DNA of 28,468 nucleotides, taken from positions 1-28,468 of IMG/VR virus record IMGVR_UViG_3300010938_000118; one strand, written 5' to 3'. Positions 1-8,500 of this stretch are shown here, one piece after another. A program made the translations under genes and the position numbers. Source of the DNA: a virus. The notes below the pieces were generated by a model. It saw only the letters and a program-made list of their open reading frames with translations, made no database searches and was not told where the DNA came from. Position 1 is the stretch's first letter. Every line of letters begins with the position of its first letter.

Positions 1-10
1 GGTTGACACA

Positions 11-75
11 GGGTGGCACGGGGTGGCACGGGGGTGGCACGGGGTCGGCACGGGGTTGGCGCGGGTGGCACGGGG
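11..75. repeat. G-rich short tandem repeat at the window edge
   Basis: About six copies of a 10-11 base unit, TGGCACGGGG, follow each other (units starting near 14, 24, 35, 45, 56 and 66), with small changes in length and one unit reading TTGGCGCGGG. The period is close to one helical turn and the strand is strongly G-rich. It lies in non-coding sequence upstream of the packaging genes. It may be a protein-binding array, a terminus-related repeat or an assembly-edge repeat; the sequence alone does not decide. Confidence 0.75.
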
Positions 76-91
76 TAATACCAGGCGCGCT

Positions 92-132
92 AGTTGCGCT
101 TTTTTTCTCCTTTCCCTTTTCCTGGCGCAACT
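92..132. repeat. Inverted repeat flanking a polypyrimidine tract
   Basis: AGTTGCGC (92-99) and its exact reverse complement GCGCAACT (125-132) flank a 25-base tract made almost only of T and C. The outer flanks also mirror one another in part (CCAGG at 81-85, CCTGG at 121-125). It lies in the gene-free leader upstream of the terminase genes. The arrangement could form a large-loop stem or be a protein-binding site. No gene in 1-331 looks convincing; the open frames there are low-complexity readings of these repeats. Confidence 0.6.
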
Positions 133-331
133 GCGCGTCGCAAAATGCAAAACAAAAATGGTGGGGGTGAAAAAAATCGCCGCACGAGTTTTATTTCCAA
201 ATTTCGGACAGACGCACTAACAATCACACTCTTGAGTGACGTTAAAGAGCGGGTTAGCGGGCTAGCAAAAATTGTTAAACTTTTGGCAACAGTAGCGTTT
301 TGTTTTGTGTAACTATGATATTCTTTATGTG

Positions 332-856
332 ATGAAAAAGCGGGATATTGTAGAACAAAACGAGGCAGGGCAGATTGACCCTGGTTTTATCGAAAAACTA
401 GATTGGTTCAACCGGCGCGACCGGAAGGTGTTGAACAAGGCAGGGGACGCGCGTGGTCTTTCGGATGGTTCGCAGAAAGCGTTAGTGAACAATCGTTTTT
501 CTGGCAGAGTCAAGCGGACGCCGTTAACCGACGCGCTTTTGCGTGCTGGTGATGTAGATGAGTTAGCGGGCATCATCATTGCGAGTGCGCGTAATGGTGA
601 ATCCTGGGCGGTCAAACTATGGGCGGCTTATGTTCAATCGCCAGAGTTGACGTGGCGTCTTGCGATTGGTGAGGGTGCTACTGAGCGTTTTGCCGAGTTA
701 GCGGAGCGTCTCAAGGTAGTGCGTGGTGATGTTATAGACGTTTCGCCTGTAGGTGAGGGTGATAAAAATGAGGTGGCGGTGGATGTGGCGGGTGAGGAAG
801 ATAGCGACGCCCAACAAAAATTGGATTCTGGTGTTACAGATAACGTCTCTGGTTGA
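332..856 (+). CDS. Putative terminase small subunit / DNA-binding protein
   Basis: This 174-aa protein is predicted to help the terminase recognise or hold DNA; the role rests mainly on its place directly before the large subunit. The central part (about residues 50-105) contains KRTPLTDALLRAG followed by a helix ending in AVKLWAAYVQSPE. That resembles the DUF5681-type layout (basic segment, TPL-(R/T)DAL, AVKLL helix) often found just upstream of terminase large subunits. The C-terminal third is acidic and low in complexity. I chose ATG 332; TTG 305 and GTG 329 are in frame but no Shine-Dalgarno is clear for any of them. TATGAT at 314-319 could be a -10 box giving a nearly leaderless transcript, but no matching -35 is seen. 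Confidence 0.55.
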   Translation: MKKRDIVEQNEAGQIDPGFIEKLDWFNRRDRKVLNKAGDARGLSDGSQKALVNNRFSGRVKRTPLTDALLRAGDVDELAGIIIASARNGESWAVKLWAAYVQSPELTWRLAIGEGATERFAELAERLKVVRGDVIDVSPVGEGDKNEVAVDVAGEEDSDAQQKLDSGVTDNVSG

Positions 857-913
857 GGTATTTGTGTTTGGTTTAGGTGTTGGTTTATTGCAGGCGTTCT
901 ATCTTATGGTGAT

Positions 914-2293
914 GTGGTTATTAGTGCAATGAGACACATTTGGGCTACGCAAGCGGAGCGGGACACGATTTGGGGTGCGGTAGGGTATAGTCCCAAGCAT
1001 TTGCGGTGTTTCCACGATGCGCCCAACCTGTTAAAGATGTTGGCGGGTGGTGAAGGTGCTGGCAAAAGTATGGGTGCGGCGATGGAAGTAATTGGGCAGT
1101 TAACCTATTGGTCTTTAGTATATCTTGTCGCTCCGTCGTTTGACCAGGCGAAAAAGGAGTTTGAATACATTACCGATGCGCTTTTGAAATTAGGCGCGAC
1201 GAACAAGACATTGATTTCCTCTCCTGAGAGGGGGCAAAAGGCGTGCAAGACTGTTTTTGGTGCGCGGGTAACGACGATTTCGAGTGAAGAGGGGACACGT
1301 GCCATTACGGGGACGGGTGAGCAACCCGATATAATAGTAATGTGTGAGGCGGGCAAGAACACGCACGGTGTTTATCTTGCGTGTTTGGGGCGGATAGCGC
1401 GTCTTGGTGGGCGTTTGATTTTATCTGGCACATTTGAGTCGTCGGTGGATTGGTATGCCAGGTTATTTAATCGGTGGCGATTGCCAAATCAAGAGGGTGG
1501 AATATCGTTCAGTATTCCGACGTGGGAAAATCTTGAGTTATATCCAAAGGGGCGTGATGACGAACGCATCAAGTTACTTGAGGCAACCTATCCACCCGAC
1601 CTTTTCCAGGAGCGTTTTGGTGCATTGCCGTGTCCGCCACAAGGTCTTGTCTTTGCGGAATTTGATGCGACAAAGCACGTGCGCGAAGATGTAACGTTCA
1701 ATCCCGAATTGCCCGTGTATCTGTGGATTGACCCTGGTTATTCTGGTTCTCACTATGCTGTAGAGGTTGTCCAGACGTTAGGAAACACAATTTTTGTCAT
1801 TGATGAAATATATGTAAAACTTGCGTTGGCGCACGATGTTGTAAAGATAGCGAAGGGGCGTGAATGGTGGGGCAATGTCAAGGGTGGTGTAATAGATGTT
1901 GCTGGGCGTTCGCACGGGCTTGGGATGCCTAGCAATGTTGAAGTGTGGAATGCGGCGGGTGTGTATTTGTCGTCGAAATATTTAGGAGTTGAAGACGGTG
2001 TTTTAGCGCATCGGCGGTTTTTACGAGACCCGTTGACGGGTGAGCCACGTATTTTTCTCAATCCAAAGTGTGTTGGTGCGATTCAAGAGTATCAGGCGTG
2101 GATGCGCAAAGAATTAAGCGATGGCTTGTTTGGTGAGCCAAAGTCGGTTGGGTGCGACGCGCTAAAAGCGATTAACTATGGAATTGCCTACACATTTGGG
2201 TATGTGGACAAACAACCGCCCGTTATAGATGAGCAAATCGAACTTGAGTCAATGAGAATTGAGCAGTTTTACGCGCGTCTGGCGCAGGGTTAG
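914..2293 (+). CDS. terL: Terminase large subunit (ATPase-nuclease)
   Basis: Motor of DNA packaging: an N-terminal ATPase drives DNA into the prohead and a C-terminal RNase H-like nuclease cuts concatemers. Walker A is GGEGAGKS (residues 45-52). Walker B with the catalytic Glu is DIIVMCEAG (139-147). Nuclease acidic residues fit D273 in LWIDPGYSG, D328 in GGVIDVAGR and D415 in GCDALKAINYGIA. The 459-aa length is normal for TerL. The start is GTG 914 or ATG 929, both without a strong ribosome site. The gene follows the small-subunit candidate in the same frame after 57 bases. The portal gene starts 9 bases after its stop, the usual packaging order. Confidence 0.95.
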   Translation: MVISAMRHIWATQAERDTIWGAVGYSPKHLRCFHDAPNLLKMLAGGEGAGKSMGAAMEVIGQLTYWSLVYLVAPSFDQAKKEFEYITDALLKLGATNKTLISSPERGQKACKTVFGARVTTISSEEGTRAITGTGEQPDIIVMCEAGKNTHGVYLACLGRIARLGGRLILSGTFESSVDWYARLFNRWRLPNQEGGISFSIPTWENLELYPKGRDDERIKLLEATYPPDLFQERFGALPCPPQGLVFAEFDATKHVREDVTFNPELPVYLWIDPGYSGSHYAVEVVQTLGNTIFVIDEIYVKLALAHDVVKIAKGREWWGNVKGGVIDVAGRSHGLGMPSNVEVWNAAGVYLSSKYLGVEDGVLAHRRFLRDPLTGEPRIFLNPKCVGAIQEYQAWMRKELSDGLFGEPKSVGCDALKAINYGIAYTFGYVDKQPPVIDEQIELESMRIEQFYARLAQG

Positions 2294-2301
2294 GAGGTTT
2301 A

Positions 2302-3990
2302 ATGGCGAAGAAAAGGGTTGAGGACATTCAAGACATTATCAAGCGACTTGAGCAGTCGCGTGGTGAATTGGTGGCGGAGTTTTTGGCGTATGAGCGGATG
2401 TATCTTATCGAGCCAGAGGGTGTTGAAGAGGGGAGTGTTAGTTTCGAGCGTGTCAAGCCACTGCTTGACCCGCATCCGCATAACACTATCAACACACTGA
2501 TTAACCTGTATGCCACCAAACCACCTGTGATTACAGTTAACCTTGGTGAAATTGGCAAAGAGGCACGGGACTATGTTGAACAGAGAGATGCGGCGGACAG
2601 ATGTGAGCAATTTGTCAAAGCGCTTTTCGAGCAAAATCCTCAAGTTGTTGGCAAAAATCCGTTTATTGATTCGTTAGCATCTGTGGCAATTTTTGGCGAG
2701 GTAACGATTGTTCCCATCAATCTACTTGCCGAACAAGATGAAGGGGATTCTGTTGACATCGAATTACCGTTTATCTTTCGTGTGCCCAATCCGCAGGTTT
2801 GTTACCCAGCGACAAATGAGCGTGGGCTGGTGCGGCACGCTATCATAGAGAGGTTAGCAGCCGAAGAACTGCAGGATTATTATCCAGATTTTGAGGGGAC
2901 GGGCGAAGTAGAATTGGTGGACTATGTAGATAAAACGTATCGCCTTGTTTACACCAAACAAGATGCCGAAAACCCGTTAGTTTTCACTGAACACAAATTG
3001 CCGTTCATTCCGCGAGTGTATCAACTTGCCGCATTTCCCTCATTCTTCGGGGGAAAAAATAAAATCATTCCGTTCCTTTACGCCTTACGTCATAGCAAGA
3101 TGTGGGGTGCGCGCAATCTGAATTTGACGTTAATGAACACAAACATCTTTGAGCATCTCAATCCGCTATTTGTATCCCACACAGAAGACGGCAGGGCAAT
3201 TCCAATTGCGTGGAATCAGCGTGGTGTTACCATTCCCCTGCGCCTTAACGAGCGGATTGAGCCACTTGCAAAGAATCTTGTTCCGAGTGAGCAGTTTACG
3301 TTTTTCAGTGTAGTATCACAACTTGTTGAAGATGCGACAATGAGTCGTATTGCGCGGGGTGTTATGCCGTCGGGTGCGCAGTGGGCGGCGAGTGCAATCA
3401 ACACGTTAGCAGAATCAACCCGTATGGCGGTTAATCGCGTTGCAGAGCCGACAGAGTTTGCCTGGTCTCGTGCTTTGAACGTTGTGTTGCGGTGGATTAA
3501 AGAGCGTGGCAAACCCGTAACGATTTACACGGACAAGGGCAGTTTAGCCCTAAAGCCATCGGATATTTATCCAAACTTTACCGTGCGCGTCAAGTTAAAA
3601 CCCGACCAAGCCATAGAGCGGCAAATGGTTATTGGAACAATTGCCGCGTTGTGGGACAGACACCTGATTGGATACGAGACTGCCACAGAATTGCTGGAAA
3701 GTGTAGGGGTTGCCCCGTCGGCAGTTGATTTGATGCAAGACATTCTGTATCGCGGCGCGCTAGAAACAGAATTGCCAAATCTTTTGAAACAGATGGCACA
3801 AGCGGGGCGCGAATTAGCGCGCGCGGCAGAAAATATACCTGAGACTCCGCCCGTCCAGGCGGTTTCGCAAGTGGGTGGTGGTAGTGGAATGGAATCCCTG
3901 GCGGGTTACGCGCCCCGCAATCCACTTGAGCAAGCGCAAAATGCCCAAGCGGAACAACCTGCGATTCCCGGTGTGGGACAAGGACGGTGA
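2302..3990 (+). CDS. Portal protein
   Basis: 562-aa portal protein, expected to form the dodecameric ring at one capsid vertex through which DNA is packaged and ejected. Support is its position immediately after TerL, its typical length, and the pattern of an N-terminal alpha/beta region (HNTINTLINLYATKPPVI, about residues 60-77) and a long helical wing and stem region (SEQFTFFSVVSQLVEDATMSRI and following). The C-terminus, about residues 500-562, is Gln/Ala/Pro-rich and probably flexible. This gene has one of the few canonical ribosome sites in the window (AGGAGG at about 2292-2297). I cannot assign a portal subfamily by eye. Confidence 0.88.
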   Translation: MAKKRVEDIQDIIKRLEQSRGELVAEFLAYERMYLIEPEGVEEGSVSFERVKPLLDPHPHNTINTLINLYATKPPVITVNLGEIGKEARDYVEQRDAADRCEQFVKALFEQNPQVVGKNPFIDSLASVAIFGEVTIVPINLLAEQDEGDSVDIELPFIFRVPNPQVCYPATNERGLVRHAIIERLAAEELQDYYPDFEGTGEVELVDYVDKTYRLVYTKQDAENPLVFTEHKLPFIPRVYQLAAFPSFFGGKNKIIPFLYALRHSKMWGARNLNLTLMNTNIFEHLNPLFVSHTEDGRAIPIAWNQRGVTIPLRLNERIEPLAKNLVPSEQFTFFSVVSQLVEDATMSRIARGVMPSGAQWAASAINTLAESTRMAVNRVAEPTEFAWSRALNVVLRWIKERGKPVTIYTDKGSLALKPSDIYPNFTVRVKLKPDQAIERQMVIGTIAALWDRHLIGYETATELLESVGVAPSAVDLMQDILYRGALETELPNLLKQMAQAGRELARAAENIPETPPVQAVSQVGGGSGMESLAGYAPRNPLEQAQNAQAEQPAIPGVGQGR

Positions 3991-3996
3991 TGTAAT

Positions 3997-4206
3997 ATGT
4001 TAACAGATGACTATCGCAAGCAAGTGCGAGCGGATTTGAAAAAACAACTAACCAAAACAATTGTTGAACACTTGCCGAAATTACGAGAGGGGCAAGTTAG
4101 AACAATTATGACTAACCCACAAGAGTTTCAGCGGTGGGTCAACGCATTGGGGGAAGATGGACTTAGAATGTGGGTAGAAAGGGGTCAAAATGGCACGGTA
4201 TTATGA
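3997..4206 (+). CDS. Small helical protein, function unknown
   Basis: 69-aa charged, helix-rich protein placed between portal and the 455-aa protein. It overlaps the next gene by 17 bases in another frame, and the ribosome site of that gene (AAAGGGG near 4180) lies inside its 3' end, so the two are probably translated together. No motif is recognised. Its place among head genes suggests a small assembly or connector factor, which is inference from context only. Confidence 0.6.
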   Translation: MLTDDYRKQVRADLKKQLTKTIVEHLPKLREGQVRTIMTNPQEFQRWVNALGEDGLRMWVERGQNGTVL

Positions 4207-5557
4207 TTGGGAAACCAAACGATGGGTAGATGACAACGAAGACCAACTGGTTGGTGCGCCGTCTCTGGGTTCGTCGGACAGTTCGGCTAGTGAAGCATTA
4301 CCAGAGCCAACCTGGAACGCCAATAACCCAGACTTTTCTGCGTCACCAGCGGATGACAGTCAAGGCACACCCGCGCCAAATCAAGGTGACAGTTTAGGCG
4401 ACCAGGGTAATACAGATTGGGGCACGGGTGATAACGACCAATCACGTGACGATGTGGACAATTGGTTTAGCAACTTGATGCACATTGTTAGCGCGCCAAT
4501 TCAGGCAACCCGACAAGCGTTAAACAGTGCTGGGTTGGGGAACCTGGGATTCACGGACATTGCGAATATGGTGCGAAACAATCCTGGTATCACCTTGGAA
4601 GAGATGCGTGCCGCAAATGCGCTAGCGCGTGATAGTGGTAATGACACGGGTGGCATTACCGGTGGCTTTGTGGGTGCGCCGCAACAAGGCTGGCAGGGTG
4701 GTAACCCATACGCTCAACAAATGGGCAGTGGGCGAACTATCAGACCGCTTGACGTTGCTTTGAGAACGGCGCAGTTGCCGACGGGTGTCGTCAAGGATGT
4801 ATTGAGTGGTATTGGTTATAACAACCTGACCGCCGATGAAGTTGTTGCGCTAATGCAAGCCAAGATGCGGGCAGGTAAAGGTGCGTTAACGTTAGAAGAC
4901 CTGGACAGAGCAAGTAATGCAAAAGCGGCGGGGATTGCCCAACCGGGGCAACCCTATCGCAGTAGCGGCAGTAGCGGTTGGACAATGACCGCGTTGGCGT
5001 CTGCGCTAAATTCTCATCAGGTTGACGAGAAAACGGCGTATGAGTTGGCGCTACAAAGCGGCTTTAATGGAACTTTCAGAGATTTCTTGACTGAAAAAGA
5101 CCGCATTATTCACCAGAGCGGGTGGAATCACGGTGGGGGCTGGACGACCTATGACCAATACATTGGTGCGCCATACACAAGCCCAAATCGCCCTGGGCAA
5201 CCGTTGTTACCCAACCAACCACCCACCAACCTACCGCCACTAACGCCGTTTGGCGATAACCGTGAGACGCTTGTCTTTCAAGATTCCGACCTGGCGTATT
5301 TACCCGAAACTATGCGTGTCTATGCTGACACACTGTTGCGGCGTCTTGGATACGTCCCGACGGGCGTCGTTGGTCAATATGGTTTCAAGGAATACAAGCG
5401 CCGACCAGACCTGGCAAATTTGCCAACATTTGAAGAGGCGGTTACCTATGCGGCAGGCAATGACCCACGTGCCGCTGAATGGTTGCGTTGGTTCTATTGG
5501 AAAAAGGGTTTGACTGGTGAATCTGCGCCAAACCCATTGACAGGAAAGGTTGAATGA
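4190..5557 (+). CDS. Repeat-bearing structural or ejected protein, unknown
   Basis: 455-aa protein not recognised as a known family. The first 90 residues or so are Asn/Asp/Ser/Pro-rich and probably disordered. Two segments look like degenerate copies of one helical module: the one ending in NPGITLEEMRAANALARDSG (about residues 110-150) and the one ending in GKGALTLEDLDRASNAKAAG (about 190-245). Gly/Gln/Pro-rich linkers separate them, and a C-terminal globular part starts near residue 355. It lies between portal and the giant gene and its stop codon overlaps the giant's ATG, so a virion-internal or ejection role is plausible. Start ATG 4190 follows AAAGGGGTCAAA. Confidence 0.7.
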   Translation: MARYYDWETKRWVDDNEDQLVGAPSLGSSDSSASEALPEPTWNANNPDFSASPADDSQGTPAPNQGDSLGDQGNTDWGTGDNDQSRDDVDNWFSNLMHIVSAPIQATRQALNSAGLGNLGFTDIANMVRNNPGITLEEMRAANALARDSGNDTGGITGGFVGAPQQGWQGGNPYAQQMGSGRTIRPLDVALRTAQLPTGVVKDVLSGIGYNNLTADEVVALMQAKMRAGKGALTLEDLDRASNAKAAGIAQPGQPYRSSGSSGWTMTALASALNSHQVDEKTAYELALQSGFNGTFRDFLTEKDRIIHQSGWNHGGGWTTYDQYIGAPYTSPNRPGQPLLPNQPPTNLPPLTPFGDNRETLVFQDSDLAYLPETMRVYADTLLRRLGYVPTGVVGQYGFKEYKRRPDLANLPTFEEAVTYAAGNDPRAAEWLRWFYWKKGLTGESAPNPLTGKVE

Positions 5558-8500
5558 ATTGGCTTGACGATTTTATCCAACAACAATTCGGTTCTGGTGA
5601 CCAACCGCAAACACCTAATCCACCAGAGCCGGACGATTGGGTAAATCAATTTACTCAATCGCAATGGGGGACAACGGGTGGACAAATTGGGCGACCGACC
5701 ATTGGTCAACCGCCAACGGGTTCGGGTGGTGTTACATTAGACACTCCGCCACCAGAACAACCCAAAAACGTTCACCTGTTCGGCTTGCCCTTCGCCCCGG
5801 AAATCCCTGTAGATACGCCACTTATTGGTGGCATTTCCAAGGCGATAGGTGGCGCATTCGCTCCTAGCACGCCCGATATGTTCAATCGCCAATTACGTGA
5901 TGACAAATTGTGGGGCATCCCGATTCGGGCGTTGGAAATCCCGGTAAATTTGTTTAACGAAGAGTTCCAAACCGTTGGGCGTCCGCTAGCAGGCTTGGGT
6001 GAGTTTGGTATAGAAACAATCCTGAAAAACACACCGATTGGCGATTGGATAGGTCAATTTATAAAGCTTAACGACCCATACTCACAGAGCGGAGACACGT
6101 CGAGTGATACGCGCGTCCAGATGATTGGACAACCCGACAAAGAGATTTTTCAGGGGACTCCAATCATTGGTGGCTTGTCTCGCTTTGCACAAGAGATTAA
6201 TGAGCCAATTGACCCAAACAGTGTGTTTGCCCCGACGGCGGGGACTCCGCTTGAGCCATTTTCGCGCGGAATCAAAGCGGGTTTTCTTGCCGGCGATATG
6301 CTGTCGGACTATGTAAGAAATCCGCTTAAATCGTTTGCGGATATGTTCGTTTACACATTGCTATCATCGCCCATCGGTGAGAAATATGTAAAACTTGCCG
6401 AACAAATTGACCCTAATGCGCCATTGTCAACAACCATCCTATACGCCGTTATATCTGAAATTCCGGAGGTGCGCGACGCCTTTGTGCAGGCGGCGCAACA
6501 ACACCCGGAAATGACGCCGTTAGAGGCGTTACGCGCGGAGTTACAGAAATACCAAGACAAGGAACTTGTTGAAATTGCCACGCAATCCCCATCTATTTAC
6601 AAAGCATACCAATTTTTGTTTAATGAAATTCGGCGAACGGGTGGACGTAGTGAAGTTCTACGCAACGCTGGGTTTAAAACGGAACAAGAGTTTGAGCAAG
6701 CAGTTACCAAAGACCCGATTGGCACGTTTGTTCAAATTGGTGCGTCAAATTACGATGCCTTACCGGAGCGCCTGCCCTATACTGGCGTTCCAATGCAATT
6801 ACTCACAGGTCTGTTGTTCGACCCCTTAACGCACATTCCTAGCCCGGCAATCTTGACCAAACTGCAGAATGAGGTACGTGTGATAGAAGCCATCAAGCCG
6901 CTTGCTAAAATGAATTTCCTTGAGCGGTTTTGGACGGCACTGCCCAAAGTGGACGAAGCACTACAACCTGTTCGGGTGTTGAAACAAGAAAGCGGAGCAA
7001 TGGGCTTTCTTAATCGCTTTTTGTTCGACAACGCCTCTCGTGCAACCGAATTTGCAAAAACTGCTTACACAAACTTGATGCACGAAGTTTTTGCCAAGAG
7101 CGACAATTTTATCGAATCTCTTGGAATTGTGGCGAAATATATTGATGCCGCAAAAAGCCCGGAAGCGTTTGCAGAGTTTTCCAAGACATTCCACACGACT
7201 TTGGGTGCACAGCGCGCTATTCGTTTGCTTGAGGGTCTTGACAAAGAGATGACAAGCACAAGCAAGGCGTTGGGCGGTGCTTACAAGTTGGTGGCTGATA
7301 TTATTCAGTCGGGCAAGCCGCTCAATCCCGAACTCTTTGACTGGGCGCCAACCGCCATACGCCAGGCGATTCGTGCGATTCACGACGAAAATTTGAAGGG
7401 CGCGCAAGCGATGCACTATTTGGACGATGCTGCACGTATCGAATTGCTTGATAGCATAGCGACCGTAATGGCGAATCGCGCCAAGCAAATCTTTGGCGTA
7501 AAAGCCCCTAATCCAATCCAGCGTGTTGTGGGTTTGGTCAAGTCTGTTGAGGCGTTGCTATATCTTGGCACGTCCCCGGTAACACTCGTGCGTAACTTTA
7601 TAAACAACCGTGCAACAATGGCGGTTGATGGACTGAATCCGTTTATGACCAAGCCGCAAATTCAAACATTTCTATCTCGACTTGGGATTCCAGAGCAGGC
7701 ACTCAAGCCAATGGATAGGATTGCGTCCGTCATTCGTTCGTCGTCAACGAGCGGGATGGGTGTTGACGTTGTGGGCGGTTTGGCACAAAAGATTTCAGAC
7801 TTCGCGGATAAATACTCGCTTTTGAAATTCTATCGGAGCATCGAAGAGGCAGACCGCCTGCGCGCGTTTGCGTCGGGTGCGAAAAACGCATTTTCGACTA
7901 ACGCCGAAAAGTGGGCGGGTGAAATCTGGAATACTACACGCGGCAAAGCAATCCTTGAACGACTCCGCCAAATTGATGAAAATGCGCCAAAGGTCATTGA
8001 AAAAATCATTTCAGCGAATCTTGGTGATAAAGAAAGGGCAGGTAAGGCAGTGATGGAATATATCGAGGGAATGCGCACTCCATACACGGCGCATTTCTAC
8101 GACAAACTTGCCCAACATCTTTCTAGTATTTTTGGTGGAAACTTGACATCAACTGACGTTCGGTTAATGCTTGGATATGACGCCGAAAAATCATTAGACG
8201 CGGCGGCGGAGCGTATTGCCAAGCGTGTGTTGGGTGGTGAAAAGAACATCAATAAGGTTGTCAATGAAGAAATTGCCAAAGTCTTGAACGAATACACTGA
8301 GTTTCTATACAAATTACGTGTCCAGACGTCTGGAAAGCCACTTGAGAGTGGATTTGATGGCGTTCAACTCTTGCGCGACATAGGCAAGCGGATTGAAGAA
8401 ATGCCTAGCGCGCCACCCAAAACGCTAAAAGACGTTTTAGCGCTTGCGGAAGAAAAAGGAATACCGCTCAAATTTAAGAGCGGGGATGAAGGAATGCACG

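Noticed and set aside
3-8. TTGACA at the window edge
   Set aside because: Followed by the G-rich repeat with no -10 element.
23-312. Two short + frames in the leader
   Set aside because: They read through the tandem repeat and the pyrimidine tract, give low-complexity peptides and have no ribosome site.
1769-1784. GTCCAGACGTTAGGAA in the terminase gene as an eighth palindrome copy
   Set aside because: Two mismatches break the right arm; it may be a degenerate copy but cannot be told from chance.
3629-4060. Antisense frame over the portal C-terminus (143 codons)
   Set aside because: Shadow of the portal gene; Pro- and Leu-rich composition without domain features.
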